From positions 1-64,000 of the forward strand of contig NW_002476422.1 of assembly GCF_000189635.1 (NCBI RefSeq): a DNA stretch of 64,000 bases, read 5' to 3'. The stretch comes from Tetrahymena thermophila SB210 (lineage: Eukaryota > Ciliophora > Oligohymenophorea > Hymenostomatida > Tetrahymenidae). A program made the translations under genes and the position numbers. Of the stretch, positions 12,005 to 25,290 are shown piece by piece. The number at the start of each line of letters is the position of its first letter. The stretch's first letter is position 1. The notes under the pieces were generated by a model. That model was given only the letters and a program-made list of their open reading frames with translations. It made no database searches and had not been told where the DNA came from.

Positions 12005-14196
12005 AAATGTTGGCTCATTGTTTATAAATTTACTTAGATTGCAAAAAAAATAAAAATAAATATGTTTTGAATATAAAATAAATATATATTTTTCCTTTAT
12101 TATCATATCAATTAATAATACTAAAATTTCAAATGCAAATAATTTATCATTTTTACTTAATTTACATAATTTATTTATACATATCTATTGCAAAATAATA
12201 CTTTTGAAAATTTCTTAATTTATTAAATAACTCAATTAATTATTCTTTCATAATCTTAAAAATAACATAAATTAATTTGATTGAAAAAAATAATAAAAAA
12301 CACATAAAGAATGATTTTATGTTTTAGCCAAGTTTTAAAATTGCTTAAACTATATAAATCTTCTTTTAATGGTAGCATTAATCTTGGAGGAAAGATATAA
12401 CAGATCCTTATAAATTAACCTATATTTTTATATGAAAATTTTGTTAAAGCTGTATTTTTGAAATAAAAATCAAAATTTAAGTTTAAAGAATCATTAAAGT
12501 ATTTAGAAAAATATTTATTTAACTTAGAAGAAATGTTTGTTGGAGCTCATAAACATCTTAAGGTTTGATCATATTCTCTCATTATTATTTTCTCTTAAAA
12601 TAGCCTGAAAATCAAGGAAATAACTTAAAAATTTGTCTAGAAAATTATTAAAAATACAAAAATTTAAAAATTCATTTATTTATATCACTTTCAATTAATC
12701 AAATTATTAATCTGCAAACTAATTTAATATTTCCCCTGATTTTTATTGAGATAGATTGATTATAGATAAATTGGCTTTTATGTTAATGATTCTAATTATT
12801 AAATCAATTCGTTTTTATTTAATTAAGTAAATATTATTTCTATCTCATTTATTTTTTTAAGATGAAATGAAATTAAGATAAATCCTATTTACATTTTTCT
12901 TTAAACACTTAATAATTGTGCATAAATTTTTCAGAATCTAATTTTTCATTTTTAGTAAGAATATAATAAAAATTGAATAATTCATTGATGAAATAGAAAT
13001 TAAGCGAATTAATAAATTAAACCAAATGATTAAATACTTAGAGCTTAAAAAAGAATCTATAATTATTTTACATATTATAACTCTTTTATTTAATTTATTT
13101 ATTTTATTTTAAAATATCATTTTTTCAATATTTCTACAAATACCATATTATCAAAAGTATGATTTACATTTTATTGATAAAACAATAAATATGGTATGAT
13201 AGTCAATTTTTAATAAATAAGGTTTTTAATTTATAAAAAAAAAAACTTTATATACATTATAATATTATAAATTACTACTTAAGGTAATAAATAGTTGATT
13301 AAAGTTTATTAAGATATTTTAAATAAACAAATTTATTAATTTAAACCTTGAGTATTATAATAGCATACATAAATATAGTCCTCTTTGATATTTTGATAAT
13401 TATTTTGGTGTCTAATAAGGTCTCATTTATTTCATTTTCAGCCTAATTAACATCTCTAAATTTAATACTAAAAAAGTTATCTACAGTAAATAGAATAAAT
13501 TACTTTATGCTCCTCTAAAAATAACATATAAAATATAAATAAGTAAATATTAATCAAATTAAATACTTATTAATATAGAATAAACTTTCTATTTAATTTT
13601 GGATAGGAGAAGCTAATTAATATTTTATTAAAAGAAATATAGACAATTATTTAGCTTTAAAAAATATATTATATTTTTTTAATATAAGCTAAAGCTAGTT
13701 AGTTATTTGTTGAAAAATTGATGGAATCTTTGAAAAAAATTTTTAGATTGTAAATTTTTTAATATTTCATTTTATTTATGAATGAAGATAGAAAAGTAAA
13801 TACTTAGAAAAATTGAAAATTATCCAAAATTAAAAAGGCATTTATCTCTACTTATTATGTAAATTTTAATATAAATCTCATTGTTTAGTTTTGTCTGTCT
13901 AAGCATAATTTCAACATTTTTAATAGATTTTTATAATTCAATTTTTATTTAATTGAAATATAAATTAGAAAAATGTTATTTTTTGATCAAAAAATAATTT
14001 AACATACATAACTTTAAGGAAATTTAATTTTATTTTTTTCATTTATATTTTTAATTACTTTAAATTTTAATTTTCAAATATTTCTATTAAAAATGTTTAA
14101 TTAAGGTAAATTAAGTTGTATTTATGTATAAAACTGTTTACTAAAATGAAAATTTTAAATGCATGTATTTAAAATATTTTTAAAAAATATTATTTC
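12005..14196. other. Intergenic AT-rich region
   Basis: About 2.2 kb lies between the last small secreted-protein gene and the 3' end of the first dioxygenase. I see poly-A/T tracts and no supported gene. A weak minus-strand frame around 13330-13460 has some coding-like composition but lacks a convincing start. Confidence 0.5.
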
Positions 14197-15021
14197 TCAT
14201 AAAAATTAATAACACGAGCTCATAAATGTGTGCTACTATTCCAAGCATATTAAATTTCCTGGATACTATGATGTTCCTAAAGATACTAAAAGAGGCATAA
14301 AGTGGTCATCACTATGATGCATATAATTATACAGTTTGTGCTATTTGATAGCAATTATAGCATCTTTTCTTTTTTTTTCATCTTTATCTGTAATTATTTG
14401 AAGAAGACACTTTTCCCATTCTTTAGACCATTCTGTAAATTAAGGATGATGCCAGTAAGTAAAAGAGTGAGTTGATTAGCCACTATTAATTATGATTGTA
14501 TTTTCATCTCTAAACTATTCTAAAATTTATCCTATTTTATAATGAAATGCTGTATCCATTCCAGAATGGAGACTCACTTATACTATCTAAGGAGCATATT
14601 TTGTATTGCTTTGAAAGGCCTTTTGTTATTCTCCTATGTCATAAAGACAGAAAAGTCCACCCCAACCTCCATGATCTATATCTTCTGATGTTGTTGTCTT
14701 AGCTTAAATCTTATTATCCAATAATTTTTGATGGATCTATTTAGCTAATTCCACATTTGTATCTAAAGAAAAGTTATATTTGTAAAGCCACCTGCCTGGG
14801 TGGTCATGCACTAACTTAGGATGAGGATTTAGATTGATTGTTACTTATTTTTCTTCCCAGTGTCCTGATATTATTATTGCAGTTTTAATTCTACTTCGCA
14901 ATTTGTTATCTTTAGCATACTTATCGAGACATTTATATAGCTAAGTTTCTGGATTTAAAGTTTATCCAACATCTCCATGTGATATAAATAAGCTTGGTAA
15001 TCTGCTAGTTTTAGACTCCAT
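14197..15021 (-). CDS. Class III extradiol ring-cleavage dioxygenase (DODA/LigB-type), copy A (274 aa)
   Basis: The single-exon product is a 4,5-DOPA-dioxygenase-like enzyme of the LigB superfamily, which uses a metal ion to open catechol-type rings. Visible signatures in order are LPSLFISHG near residues 8-16, SGHWEE near 54, HDHPG, then DHGGWGGL, SLHSGMDTAFHY, NSGQSTHSF and HHSDDHFMPLLVSLGT near the C-terminus. The histidines in the SHG, SGHW and DDH motifs correspond to the family's metal ligands and are all present. Length is typical for the family. An in-frame TGA with no ATG after it lies about 85 bases upstream, so this start is well supported. Its close paralogue lies at 21310-22383, with an LRR gene between them. 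The physiological substrate cannot be read from sequence. Confidence 0.88.
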
Positions 15022-16392
15022 TTTGTTTTGAATGTTTTTTACTATTTAATGCCAAAATAAAAGTAGTAAATATGAATCCTTCCTTTTTCACCTAAAAATG
15101 TTTTTTATTTTTTGTTTTAACAAATATTTGATTATAGCAATTATTATTACCTTTGTTATAAAATGAGTGGAGAATTAATAAAGTAGAACTAAAAATTGTT
15201 TGTTTCATATCATTAATTAAGAAGTTTGTTTATTTTTTAATGCATAATATTCATTTAATGAACTGTTTTATTATATCAATTCTATCTATTACTTTTCTAT
15301 ATCTTATTAAAATTTGTTAAAATTAAAATTACAAACAATATTTTTTTCGATAGATCATTCATAGAATCTTTATCTAATAAATTCTTTAAAAGCAAAGAAC
15401 TAAATAAAAGTAATTACTCAAAAAATCCTTGCAAATGAGTAAACCTTTGAAATCTTAATTAATGATATAGATAGCTAATTTTTGATCTATTTGTTTTTTT
15501 TGTAATAGTAAAACAAGTAAATAAACTTTTAACAAAAAACATGATTTTATAGTATTCTCTACCGTTCTATATTTTTTAATCAGAAATCTAATTTAGGCGA
15601 AAATTGTAATTATTCAATGAATAATTAATCAAATTCATCATTCAAAAATACTTTGAATATTTTATATTGTATTTTTCTAAAGAAGTGTTGCTGGTTGTGA
15701 TAATCAAATTTATTTAAAAAATAAAATTCAAAAATTATTGATTGTTTATGATGTTGATCAAAATTTGGTGTTAATTAATAAGGATAACAGTATTTAAGAA
15801 AATTCTATCAATAAAATTTTTTTTAATTAATTTTATATCAACATGTAAAATAATGAAATTTATTATAATAAAGATAATCAACCATAAATTTAGCTATTTT
15901 CTAGTTTAAATTATTAAATAATAAACATAAAAATATAAATTACATAAAAAAGAAATTTTATATAGAAATTAAAATATTTTTATTTTCTTATTTATTTATT
16001 AGTAGTACTCTTTTCATAACTTATTTGTCAATATAAATATATACTTTTAACGACTAATCTCTTTAATTTAAGAATTTTTTTCATTAAGTTTGGAGAAGAA
16101 CTTTATTAGTGAGACATACTTTAAATTTAAATATAATTTAATGTAAATTCAAAATCAAAATATATTTATATTTAAAATAATTTAAATTAAATTAAAAATT
16201 TAAATTAAGAAAAACTAGCACAATCAAAATTAAATAATAGAAATTTTATTATATTGAAAAAAATATTTTTAATCAATTAATTAGTTAGTTAGAAGGAAAA
16301 AATGTAGAAGAAGGATTATTAAATAATAAGAAATTTATTTATGATGAACAAAAAATTAAAAATTAAATTTAAAATTAAATGCATAATAAGAA
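15022..16392. other. Intergenic AT-rich region
   Basis: The span lies between the dioxygenase start and the LRR gene's 3' end. It contains one copy of the 15-bp motif GTGTTAATTAATAAG at 15768-15782. I see nothing else of note. Confidence 0.5.
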
Positions 16393-19300
16393 TCAAAAGC
16401 CTAATAAATTAAACAAAAGCCTAAACCTTAAATAAAGTAACAAATTTGAGAGATTAGTGCATTTTGCTAAAGCAGAACCTAAGAATGATACACTCTTCGC
16501 ACTAAGTTATATATAACTTTTTAAAAATTGAAGAAAATTTAATTAATTAGTTAGTTTGGTAGATAGAAAGAAAGAAAAATATAAAATAATAAGAAATAAA
16601 TTAATTAATAATCAGAGCAATTCTTGAAAATTAAAAAATAAATGATTTAAATTAAGAAAAAAAAAATACAATCTTAATTAAAACAAATAAATTAAATAAA
16701 AAGAAAAAATTTAATAAATAAAAATGCCGAATCCAAAATAATAAACTATTTTTACCAAAGATGAAGTTCTAAATTTGAGAGATTGATACACTTTACTATA
16801 CCAGAAATCAAGCTACATGCAGATTCATCATTAATACTATTACAACTTTTTAAATATTGAAGAAAATATAATAAATTAAAAGGAAAAATTTTAAAATGAG
16901 GTAATAAATTAAGATGATAAAACATGATCTGAGCTTAAAAGCATATAATTACTGTAATCTTCCATTAAGAATTTCATATCAGTTACGAGGTAAGGGTCAA
17001 ATTTTATTTATTTTTGTCTTTAATTAGTAAAAAAATAGCCCTTACAAATTTCGAGCTTACGGGGTTTTACGGTTAATAAAAAATTATTTTTAATTCATTT
17101 TGTATCACAAGATATTTCAACATATAACAAATAAATTGATTTTACTTAAGATTAAGGTTCAAATATGTGAGTTAAGTGAAATTTTCTAAAGCTAAATCTA
17201 GGCATGATGTATCTTTCGTACCCATTTTATTCCAACTTTTTAAAAAATAATTTTAATAATTAGTTAGGAAGGAAATGAAGAAAAAGTATGAAATAATAAA
17301 TTAGAAATTAATTAACAATCTAAGCAAAATTTTTAAATGAGCTAAATTAATTTGAAAAAAACTATTATCAAAAAGCAAAAAAAGAAATAAATAAATACAT
17401 AAATACATAAAAATATTATTATTTTTAAATTAATTTTTATATGAAAAAATATGAATAAATTAAATAAACAAAACAAAAAATTTAATTTACTGAAGATCAA
17501 TAGTCAACTTTTAAAGATAAGTGCAGTTTGATAAAGCAAAACCTAAGCCTGAGGCACCTTTATATCCAATTTTATTATTACTTTTAATAATAATAATTAG
17601 TTTTTTAAAGGAAAAAATATGAAATAATAAGGAATTAATTAATTAGTGATCTAAAGATAGATTGAAATTTAAAAATAAGTTAAATTAAGAGTAGAAATAT
17701 AACGTCATAATCTAAATCAAAAAATAAATAAGCAAACTAATAAAAACCTGCTAAATAAATTAATAAATAATATTTATTGTTTTAAATTCATTTAATACTA
17801 AAAATTATCACAATCAAAAACAAATAAATTATTTTTACTAAAGATAAAGAGTCAAATTTTAGAGATTAATGCACTTAGCTAAAGCAAAACCTAATTCTAA
17901 TGTACCTTCATTATAAATTTTATTATCACTTTTTAAATATTTAAAAATATTTTATTATTTACTCTAAAGAAGAAGAAAAAATATTAAGAAATAAAAAATT
18001 AACTAATAAAAATAACAAAGATTAGAATTAAATAATTAGTTAAATAAAAAAGATCTAAAATAATCAAAAAGTAAGCAAATAAAATAAATAAATAAATAAA
18101 TAAATAAATAAAAAATTGATAAATAAATAAGTAAAAATAATTTTATTAAAATAAATTTCTTTTTATGCTAAAAAATATAACACATAATCCATAATAAAAA
18201 AATATTTTACCGAAGATTAAGAGTGAAACTAGATAGATTAATGAAGTTAGCTATAGAAGAACCTAATTCTAACATACCTTTGTCACCAATTTTATTTCTG
18301 CTTTTTAAAGCATTTTAAGAAAATATAATTAGTTAGAAGAATAGAAGAAATATGAAAGAATAAGAAATCAATTCTAAAAGAAAAGGTAAAACTTAAAAAA
18401 TAATTTAAATTAACAAAATAAAACATACACAGAAAGAAACAAAAATCTAAAAAATAAAATAAAAAAAAAATTTATAATAATGTGTTTTATTGCTTTAAAC
18501 TCATTTTCATATTTAAAAAATATCACCATCCAAAACAAATAAGCTCTTTTTACCTAAAGTTAAGTATCAAATTTTAAAGATTTCTACATTATGTTAAAGC
18601 AAAACATAAAGATGATGCCCCCTTTGCATAAATATAATTACAACTTTTTAAATAGAAAAATTAAGAAACAATAAGTAATGTATTAATTAATATTCAAACC
18701 AAAAATGGATAATTTAAAAATTAATTAAATTAAGAATAAAAATATACATATAAAAAGCAAATTAATCAAATAAAAGCTAATAAATAAATACATATATACA
18801 AACAAACATAAATAAAAATAATTTATTATTTTAAATTCATTTTTTATTTAAAAATATCACTACTCAGAATAAATAAAAATAAAGTATTTACGTAACATCA
18901 AGGGTCATTGTTTAGATGCTAGTGAATTTTGATACAGCAGAAGCTAAGATTAATGCACCTTCTTGGCCAATTTTATTTCCACTTTTTAAGTATTGAAGAA
19001 AATATAATTTTTTAGAAGGAAAAAATGAAGAAAAAATAGGAGTGAAATATTAAGAAATGAGTTAATTAATTATAGTAAAAAACAAATAAGCTGTTTTTAC
19101 CCAATTTCAAGAGTCAAATTTAAGAGATTAGTGCATTTTACTAAACCAGAAACTAAGTTTGGCATACCCTTTGCACCAATTTAGTTTCCACTTTTAAATA
19201 TTGAAGAGAATGAAATTAGTTAAAATTAAAAAATATAAAATAACAAGAAATTTTTAAATAACTAAAAAAAACACATTTAAGAATCAAAATGAAATCAAAT

Positions 19301-20014
19301 CAAATAAATAGTTTTAAATTCATTTTTATATTTAAGAGTGTCTGTCTCCATCCTAAATTTACAAACTATTTTTTTACCTTAGAAAAAGTGTTAAATATGA
19401 GAGATTAGTGCACTTTGCTAAAGCAGAAGCCAAATCTGATGCAGTTTCTTAACCAATTTTATTTTTACTTTTTAAATATTGACAAGTATATAATTAAAAA
19501 ATGATAAAATAATAATAAATTAATTCGTTCATAATCATATTTTGAAAATTGTAACAGAAATAAGTTAAAAGAAAAAATAAAAGCATTCATTTTACCGAAA
19601 ATTAAGAGTCAAATTTGACAGGTCAGTACAGTTTACTAAAGCAGAACCTAAGCTTGATAAGCCAATTGAACTTGTACCAATTTAATTTCTACTTTTTAAA
19701 TATTGAAGAAAATATAATTAATAGGAAAAAATACATTAAAAATATGAAATAATACTTAAGTAATTAATAATCAAACCTAAAATTGAATATATTAAAATAA
19801 ACCCAATCAAATCAAAAGCAAATAAATAAAATAAAAAGCTTAAAAATAAATTAAATGAATTTATTACTTAATAAATTTTTAAATTAAAAAATATCACAAT
19901 TATAAAACAAATAAACAATTTTTACTCAAGATTAAGTTCAAGATTTGAGAGATTAGTGTATTTTGCTAAAACAGAGCTTAAGGCTGATAAATCTTCTTCA
20001 CCAATTAATTTCAT
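16393..20014 (-). CDS. Leucine-rich-repeat (RNI/RanGAP-like) protein, 12 exons, one repeat per exon (~372 aa)
   Basis: Twelve exons on the minus strand each encode one LRR of about 30 residues. Exons, in order: 20015-19926, 19691-19596, 19467-19378, 19190-19101, 18981-18892, 18643-18554, 18300-18211, 17928-17839, 17580-17491, 17235-17146, 16845-16756 and 16516-16393. Ten are exactly 90 nt and one is 96. Every intron starts GTAAA/GTAAT-like, ends TTTTTAAAAG-like, and has the same phase, so one frame runs through to TGA at 16393. The repeat reads roughly NKIG..G...LGSALAKCTNL then SNLTLNL, the pattern of ribonuclease-inhibitor-like LRRs used for protein binding. The last exon keeps its 5' half but reads through the usual donor into a short unique tail (YLRFRLLFNLLGF). 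The in-frame ATG at 20014 gives 372 aa; another at 20095 would add 27 residues, and an unseen upstream exon is possible. Confidence 0.8.
16960..17075. other. GC-richer island with inverted repeat inside an LRR-gene intron
   Basis: The intron between the exons at 17146-17235 and 16756-16845 is the longest (300 nt) and carries sequence unlike the other introns. GTAAGGG near 16990 and CCCTTAC near 17040 can pair, and a stretch with unusual CG and CCCC/GGGG content (TTTCGAGCTTACGGGG) follows. It could be a decayed insertion or a structured RNA. No gene product is suggested. Confidence 0.35.
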
Positions 20015-20095
20015 ACTTGAACAATTCAAGAAATCATAATAACTTAGATAGTTAAATGGACAAAAGTAAGTAGAATAAGAAAAAAAAGAAATCAT

Positions 20096-21309
20096 AAGAA
20101 ATCAATTAATAATCAAAGCAAATGCAAAAATCAAAAAAATAAATCAATATAAGCTAAAAAAACATAATATAATTTGTAATATAGAGTAAAAATAAGAATA
20201 TTTTTATTTGAAAGATTATATTTTATATGGATTAATTCTCAAATATAAAAAAAATAAGATTAATAATAAGAAATTTAATTTACTTCAAATCAATATAGAG
20301 AATTGAGCAAGATAAAAAAGATGAGTTTAAAAACTTTTTTATTTAAAAAAGAAAATATAAAATGAAAACTCATTAAAAGTAATAATTACATCTTATAGAT
20401 AATAAAAGTTTTATTTCTATTATATCATTTTTTTTCTTCGAGATTATTCAATAACAATTTTATTCAAATTTAATCTAACTAAATAAATATTAAGAAATTC
20501 ATTTATTTTTAATTAAAGTTTTGATACAAAGAACGAAAAGAAAAAATAAATATTAGTAGATAAAATATCAATTTATAAAATTTGATTTAATTAAGATGTC
20601 TAAATAAATTGCTAGATAGATTTAATTTAATTATCAAATCTTAATACTTCTAATTCAGCTTGTATATTCAAAAAATATAAAGAATAAATAATAGGAATAG
20701 ATTGAAAAAACTATTAATTAATTATTTGAATTTTAAAAAATAATTTTTATATTAAAGATTTTTAATTAATAAAGAAAAATAAATTAAATAATAATAGTAA
20801 TTAAAAAAAATAAACTTAATATGTTGAGCATTCATATAACTTATGTATGTCTCAGTTAAATTAAAAGGAGTGTACGTGAAAATTTATATGGTATTTAATT
20901 TAATTTTTTAACATTTTTATATTTAAAGCATCTTTAAAGTAGTTTTTAACATATTTAATATTAAACTTCTTGACTTAAAAAAAGTGAATATAGTGTAGGA
21001 AGAATTAGCTTCTGAATGGATCATTTAGCCTAAATTACTACGCATATAATAATGTGAAAAAAATTTTATATTTTAAATTAAAAATTTTAAAAATCAATAC
21101 AAAATATTTAAAAGCAATCATAAAAAATATATTTTTTTTTTGAAAAATAAAAGTTATTAAAAATTATTTAACTACTTTGAATTTTAAGGATAACGATACT
21201 GCATACTGAAAATAAAGTTTTAAATTAAAATTAGTTTGTCTTAATGATTTAATTAATCATATAAAATCAAAATACTTAATCTTAATGTAGCTTTTATATT
21301 ATATAGATT
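20096..21309. other. Intergenic region upstream of the LRR gene
   Basis: This AT-rich 1.2 kb separates the LRR gene's 5' end from the second dioxygenase's 3' end. It might contain an undetected first exon of the LRR gene, but I found no segment with a clear donor site and coding composition. Confidence 0.45.
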
Positions 21310-22383
21310 TCATTAAAACGAATAGCAAGAGCACATAAATGTAAACTATTATTCAAGACAAATTAGCTCTCCTGGGTACTTTGAAGTACCTAAAGCAACT
21401 AAAAGGGGCATAAAATGATCATCGCTGTGATGCATGTAATTATACATTTTATGTTATTTAATAGCAACTATTGCATCTCTTCTTTTTTACTCATCTTTAT
21501 TAGTTACTATTTCGATTAGATACTTTTCCCATTCTTTTGACCAAGCAGTAAATTAAGGATGATTCATATAAGTGAAAGAATGTGTTGAAGCACCACTATT
21601 AATTATGATTGTATTTTCATCTCTAAATTGTTCTAAAATTTATCCAATTTTATAATGGAAGGCTGTGTCCATTCCAGAATGGAGACTCACCTGCACTATT
21701 TAAGGAGCATATTTTGTATTGCTTTGAAAGGCCTTTTATTATTCATTTATGTCATAGAGACAGAAAAGTCCACCCCAACCTCCATGATCTATATCTTCTG
21801 ATGTTGTTGTTTTAGCTTAAATCTTATTGTCCAATAGCTTTTGATGGATTTATTTAGCTAATTCCACATTTGTGTCTAAAGAAAAATTAAATTTGTAGAG
21901 CCACTTGCTGGGGTGGTCATGTACTACTTTTGGATGAGGATTTAGATTTACTGTGACTTATTTTTCTTCCCAGTGTCCTGATATTATGATTGCAGTTTTA
22001 ATTCTACTTTGCAATTTGTTATCTTTTGTATACTTATTGAGACATTTAAATAGTTAAGTATCTGGGTTGAGAGTCTCTCCTACAAGACCATGAGATATAA
22101 ATAAACTAGGTAATCTGGTAGCTTGAGATGTCATTTGATCTTTTTAATTAGTTTTCGATTTATTCTAGTTTTTGTCTGTATTTAGTTTTAGGTTTGTTTC
22201 TGAAGCTAGTTTTTTTTGTTATTAATTTTAGATTTTAAGAAGATTTGTTTATGATTGAGGTTATTATTCGGCTTTAGAAACTTTTTATAGTGCACTGAAT
22301 TAGAATTAAGGTAGGTAGTAAACCAAGAATAGAATAATAATTACTTATACGATTGTTAACTATTTTATATTTTTTTAATTCAT
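21310..22383 (-). CDS. Class III extradiol dioxygenase (DODA/LigB-type), copy B, with N-terminal signal-anchor extension (357 aa)
   Basis: The catalytic part (from the Met at 22134, 274 residues) closely matches copy A: LPSLFISHG, SGHWEE, HDHPSKW, DHGGWGGL, SLHSGMDTAFHY, NSGASTHSF and HHSDDHFMPLLVALGT. All likely metal-binding histidines are present. The same frame stays open 83 codons further upstream to an ATG at 22383. That extension begins MNQKNIKQLTIVQVIIILFL, a hydrophobic segment, followed by a Gln/Lys/Asn-rich linker. I infer a membrane-anchored or lumen-directed form, unlike copy A. The shorter 274-aa start at 22134 remains possible, but the extension lacks any TGA and has a sensible N-terminus. 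Confidence 0.82.
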
Positions 22384-25290
22384 TATTTTTAACTAATATT
22401 TTTTTTTTTGCTTTTAAATTTGAATTTTCATTTGCCTATTTCTTTCTAGACTAATTGAATAAAGTTAATAATTGTTAAAACACACATTACACTCTTCAAT
22501 TTTTTCTTTAGAATGTTTAAAGAAAAATATTCTGATTAATTCTTTAAGAATACACATAAAAAATAATAATTCTATTATAAAAAATATTAACCTATAGCTA
22601 AATAAATGAATTATCCTTAAATTTAAAAGACTCCTTTTATTTTTGCTTAAACCTTTTTATTAAGTCGCTATCTAATCGCATTTTTAAATGAAGGTAAGAC
22701 ATTTAAAAGCAATAATTATTTCTGTAAAAATTCTTAGAAATGTTATTCTCAAAAATAAAGCTTACATTAATAAATCTAGTTAAATTAAGTGTAATTTTAA
22801 TAGTTTAACAATCTATTTGTAAATGTATAAGATTAGTTTATAGATTTATTTAAAGATAATACTTAAAAGGATTATTAGAAATAATTTTTTGTTTCAATAG
22901 AATTTTGTAATAAATAAAATAATTTTTATTGAAATAAAGTTATTAAGGTTTACAGAACAAATTATTACATAAAAATAAAAATAATTTAAACTACTTCTAA
23001 AATAAGCAGAAATAATACTGATTACAACCTAATAATAATTTAATAAAATTTTTCTTTCGAAGAAACATAGAATAATCACAATAATTTCAATTTTAGCTTT
23101 AATAAAAACTATCATATTATATTCTATTAAAAATTCTTTCATTTATTTTAATGGTTTTTGATAATTTAATTATTTCCTTCTACATTTTTAAATACTCCTA
23201 TTACAAACAACATACATACATACATACATACATACATACATACATACATAATATTAAAATATAATAAAACTTCAGTAGAAATTTTTTAATTTGATAATAG
23301 AAAGACTTATTAAATATAATAATTACAATAAATCATATATTTTAGTTCCTTGCTTTTATTAAATCCTAAATTTACTTTTAAACATAAAATATTCTTTGAT
23401 TTATAAATGTTAAGATATTTTTTAGGTAATTTAATGCTTTTACTGCTAAAAAGGTTTAGTGACAAATAAATATTTTACTCGCTAGGTAATAAATCTTTTC
23501 TTACTCTCATGTATGATTTTATAATAATTTATTAGGGGAAATCTATTTATCTCAGTGAGTTATTTTGATTCTAATTCACTATAGTTAGTTAATTTTTATA
23601 AATTGTAAAATGTCAGACAAAGATTATAATAAAATGAAATTAAAAATATTAAATAATTAATTTTATTTCCTAAATTTCAACTTTACTTAAAAAATTTTTT
23701 AAAACAATAAAAAAACACTTTATTTGCTAACCAATTTGAAGTTAAATTATTTAAAACTTTAAGCAGTGTAAATAAGAAATATTTTTTTATTATAAAAGTA
23801 TTTTGATTTATTAATAGTTTAAATTTTTTATCCAATTAAAAAAGTACAATAAATAATTATGCGCATAAAATGTATAATTATGAATAATATCTTAATATTT
23901 TATTTAATTTTTTAACAAATCAAAAATTTCGTTTGTATTTTATTTGGATATCTTTGATTAATAAATTTTAAAATATATGAAAAAATAATTACTCATGATA
24001 ATTTTAGATGTTATCTTATGATATTTATATCAGTCTATTAATTTTAATGTGAGATAAAATAGATTTTATATTAAAGTTAAAATCTTATTTTCTAGTTACA
24101 AATTCAGATTTAATTATTATTTTTTAAGAATCAAAGAAATTTCAGAGGAAACAAATTTTTTAGATTCTCCATAATAATCTTTAATAATCATATATAATTA
24201 TTAGAATTATATAAAAAATTGATTTCATTTGAAACATATTATTAATTTCTTTTGATACTAAATTTATTTAGATCTTTTATGAATATTATTTGAAAGTTTT
24301 AGTTTAAAAATAATGATTATTTGACATTTTTTCTAATGTAATTATTTTTTAACATTTTGCAACAAGTCAATTGATTATTACTAAAAATGGTCTCATAATT
24401 TCCTAAAATTTAAATAAATGAGTTAATAAGTAAAGAATATCAAAAATTAAGGCTTTATATTTTTTAAATAATTAACGAAATAAAATTAATTTAAAAAATA
24501 TATCAAAATTAATATTAGATAATTATTCTTCAAATATCAATCCATTTAATTTGAGTAAAAATTATTTAATTTAATTGCTTAATATTTGAACTAACCTAAA
24601 ATAATTAAAAATTTGTTGTTAAGAAAAATAATTGTTTCTTATAAATATTATAAAATAAATATATTTTATTAAACTAAAAATATATTTTTAATAAGGTTAA
24701 ATTATTTAAGATTATTTATTGCTAATATTTCAAATTTTGTTTGATTAAATTTAATTCTTTTATATCAGAAAATTTTTGATAATTTATTTGATAATAAAAG
24801 TTTTTTTTAGAATAAAAAGTAATTTAGATAAGTAAGTAAAAACCATTTATTTTTCTTTCTTAAATTGAATTAATTAAAAATGATAATTACAATTTTTCTA
24901 AAAATAGGGATTAAAAAAGTAGATTTCGTCAAACATGTCTTTAAAAGTTATTTTAAAATTGAAATATATTACTTGATTTAAATTAAGTTGATATTTTCTT
25001 TCAATATTTAAGCAAAAAAAAAATAAAGTAATATAAAAAGCATTTTAAAAAAGTAACTATGAATAGAAAATATCTGTCTGCAATAAGTAAGTAATTAGAC
25101 TAAAATAGAAAGATGAAAATAAGAAAGATTCTTATCAGCAGATTAATTTTCTATCAAAAATATTAATGAAGGAAAAAAGTTAAAGTTAAATAAAATGCAT
25201 TTAAAATCTAAATTGAATAATGTAAAATAACTAATAAGAAAATAAATAAGATTTATTTTGGTAAAAAGAACAAAGAAAAAAAGAAAGTAA
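22384..25290. other. Gene-free AT-rich region with a CATA microsatellite
   Basis: About 2.9 kb has no supported gene. The one distinct element is a (CATA)n microsatellite at about 23209-23250. The segment just after 22384 should contain the promoter of dioxygenase copy B. Confidence 0.5.
23209..23250. repeat. (CATA)n microsatellite
   Basis: About ten perfect ACAT/CATA units stand in AT-rich sequence with no gene nearby. It is an ordinary simple repeat. Confidence 0.95.

Noticed and set aside
16393..20014. Non-coding satellite array of ~350 bp
   Set aside because: Every unit contains an open exon of 90 or 96 nt (the last reading into a tail) in constant phase with splice sites, and translates as a leucine-rich repeat.
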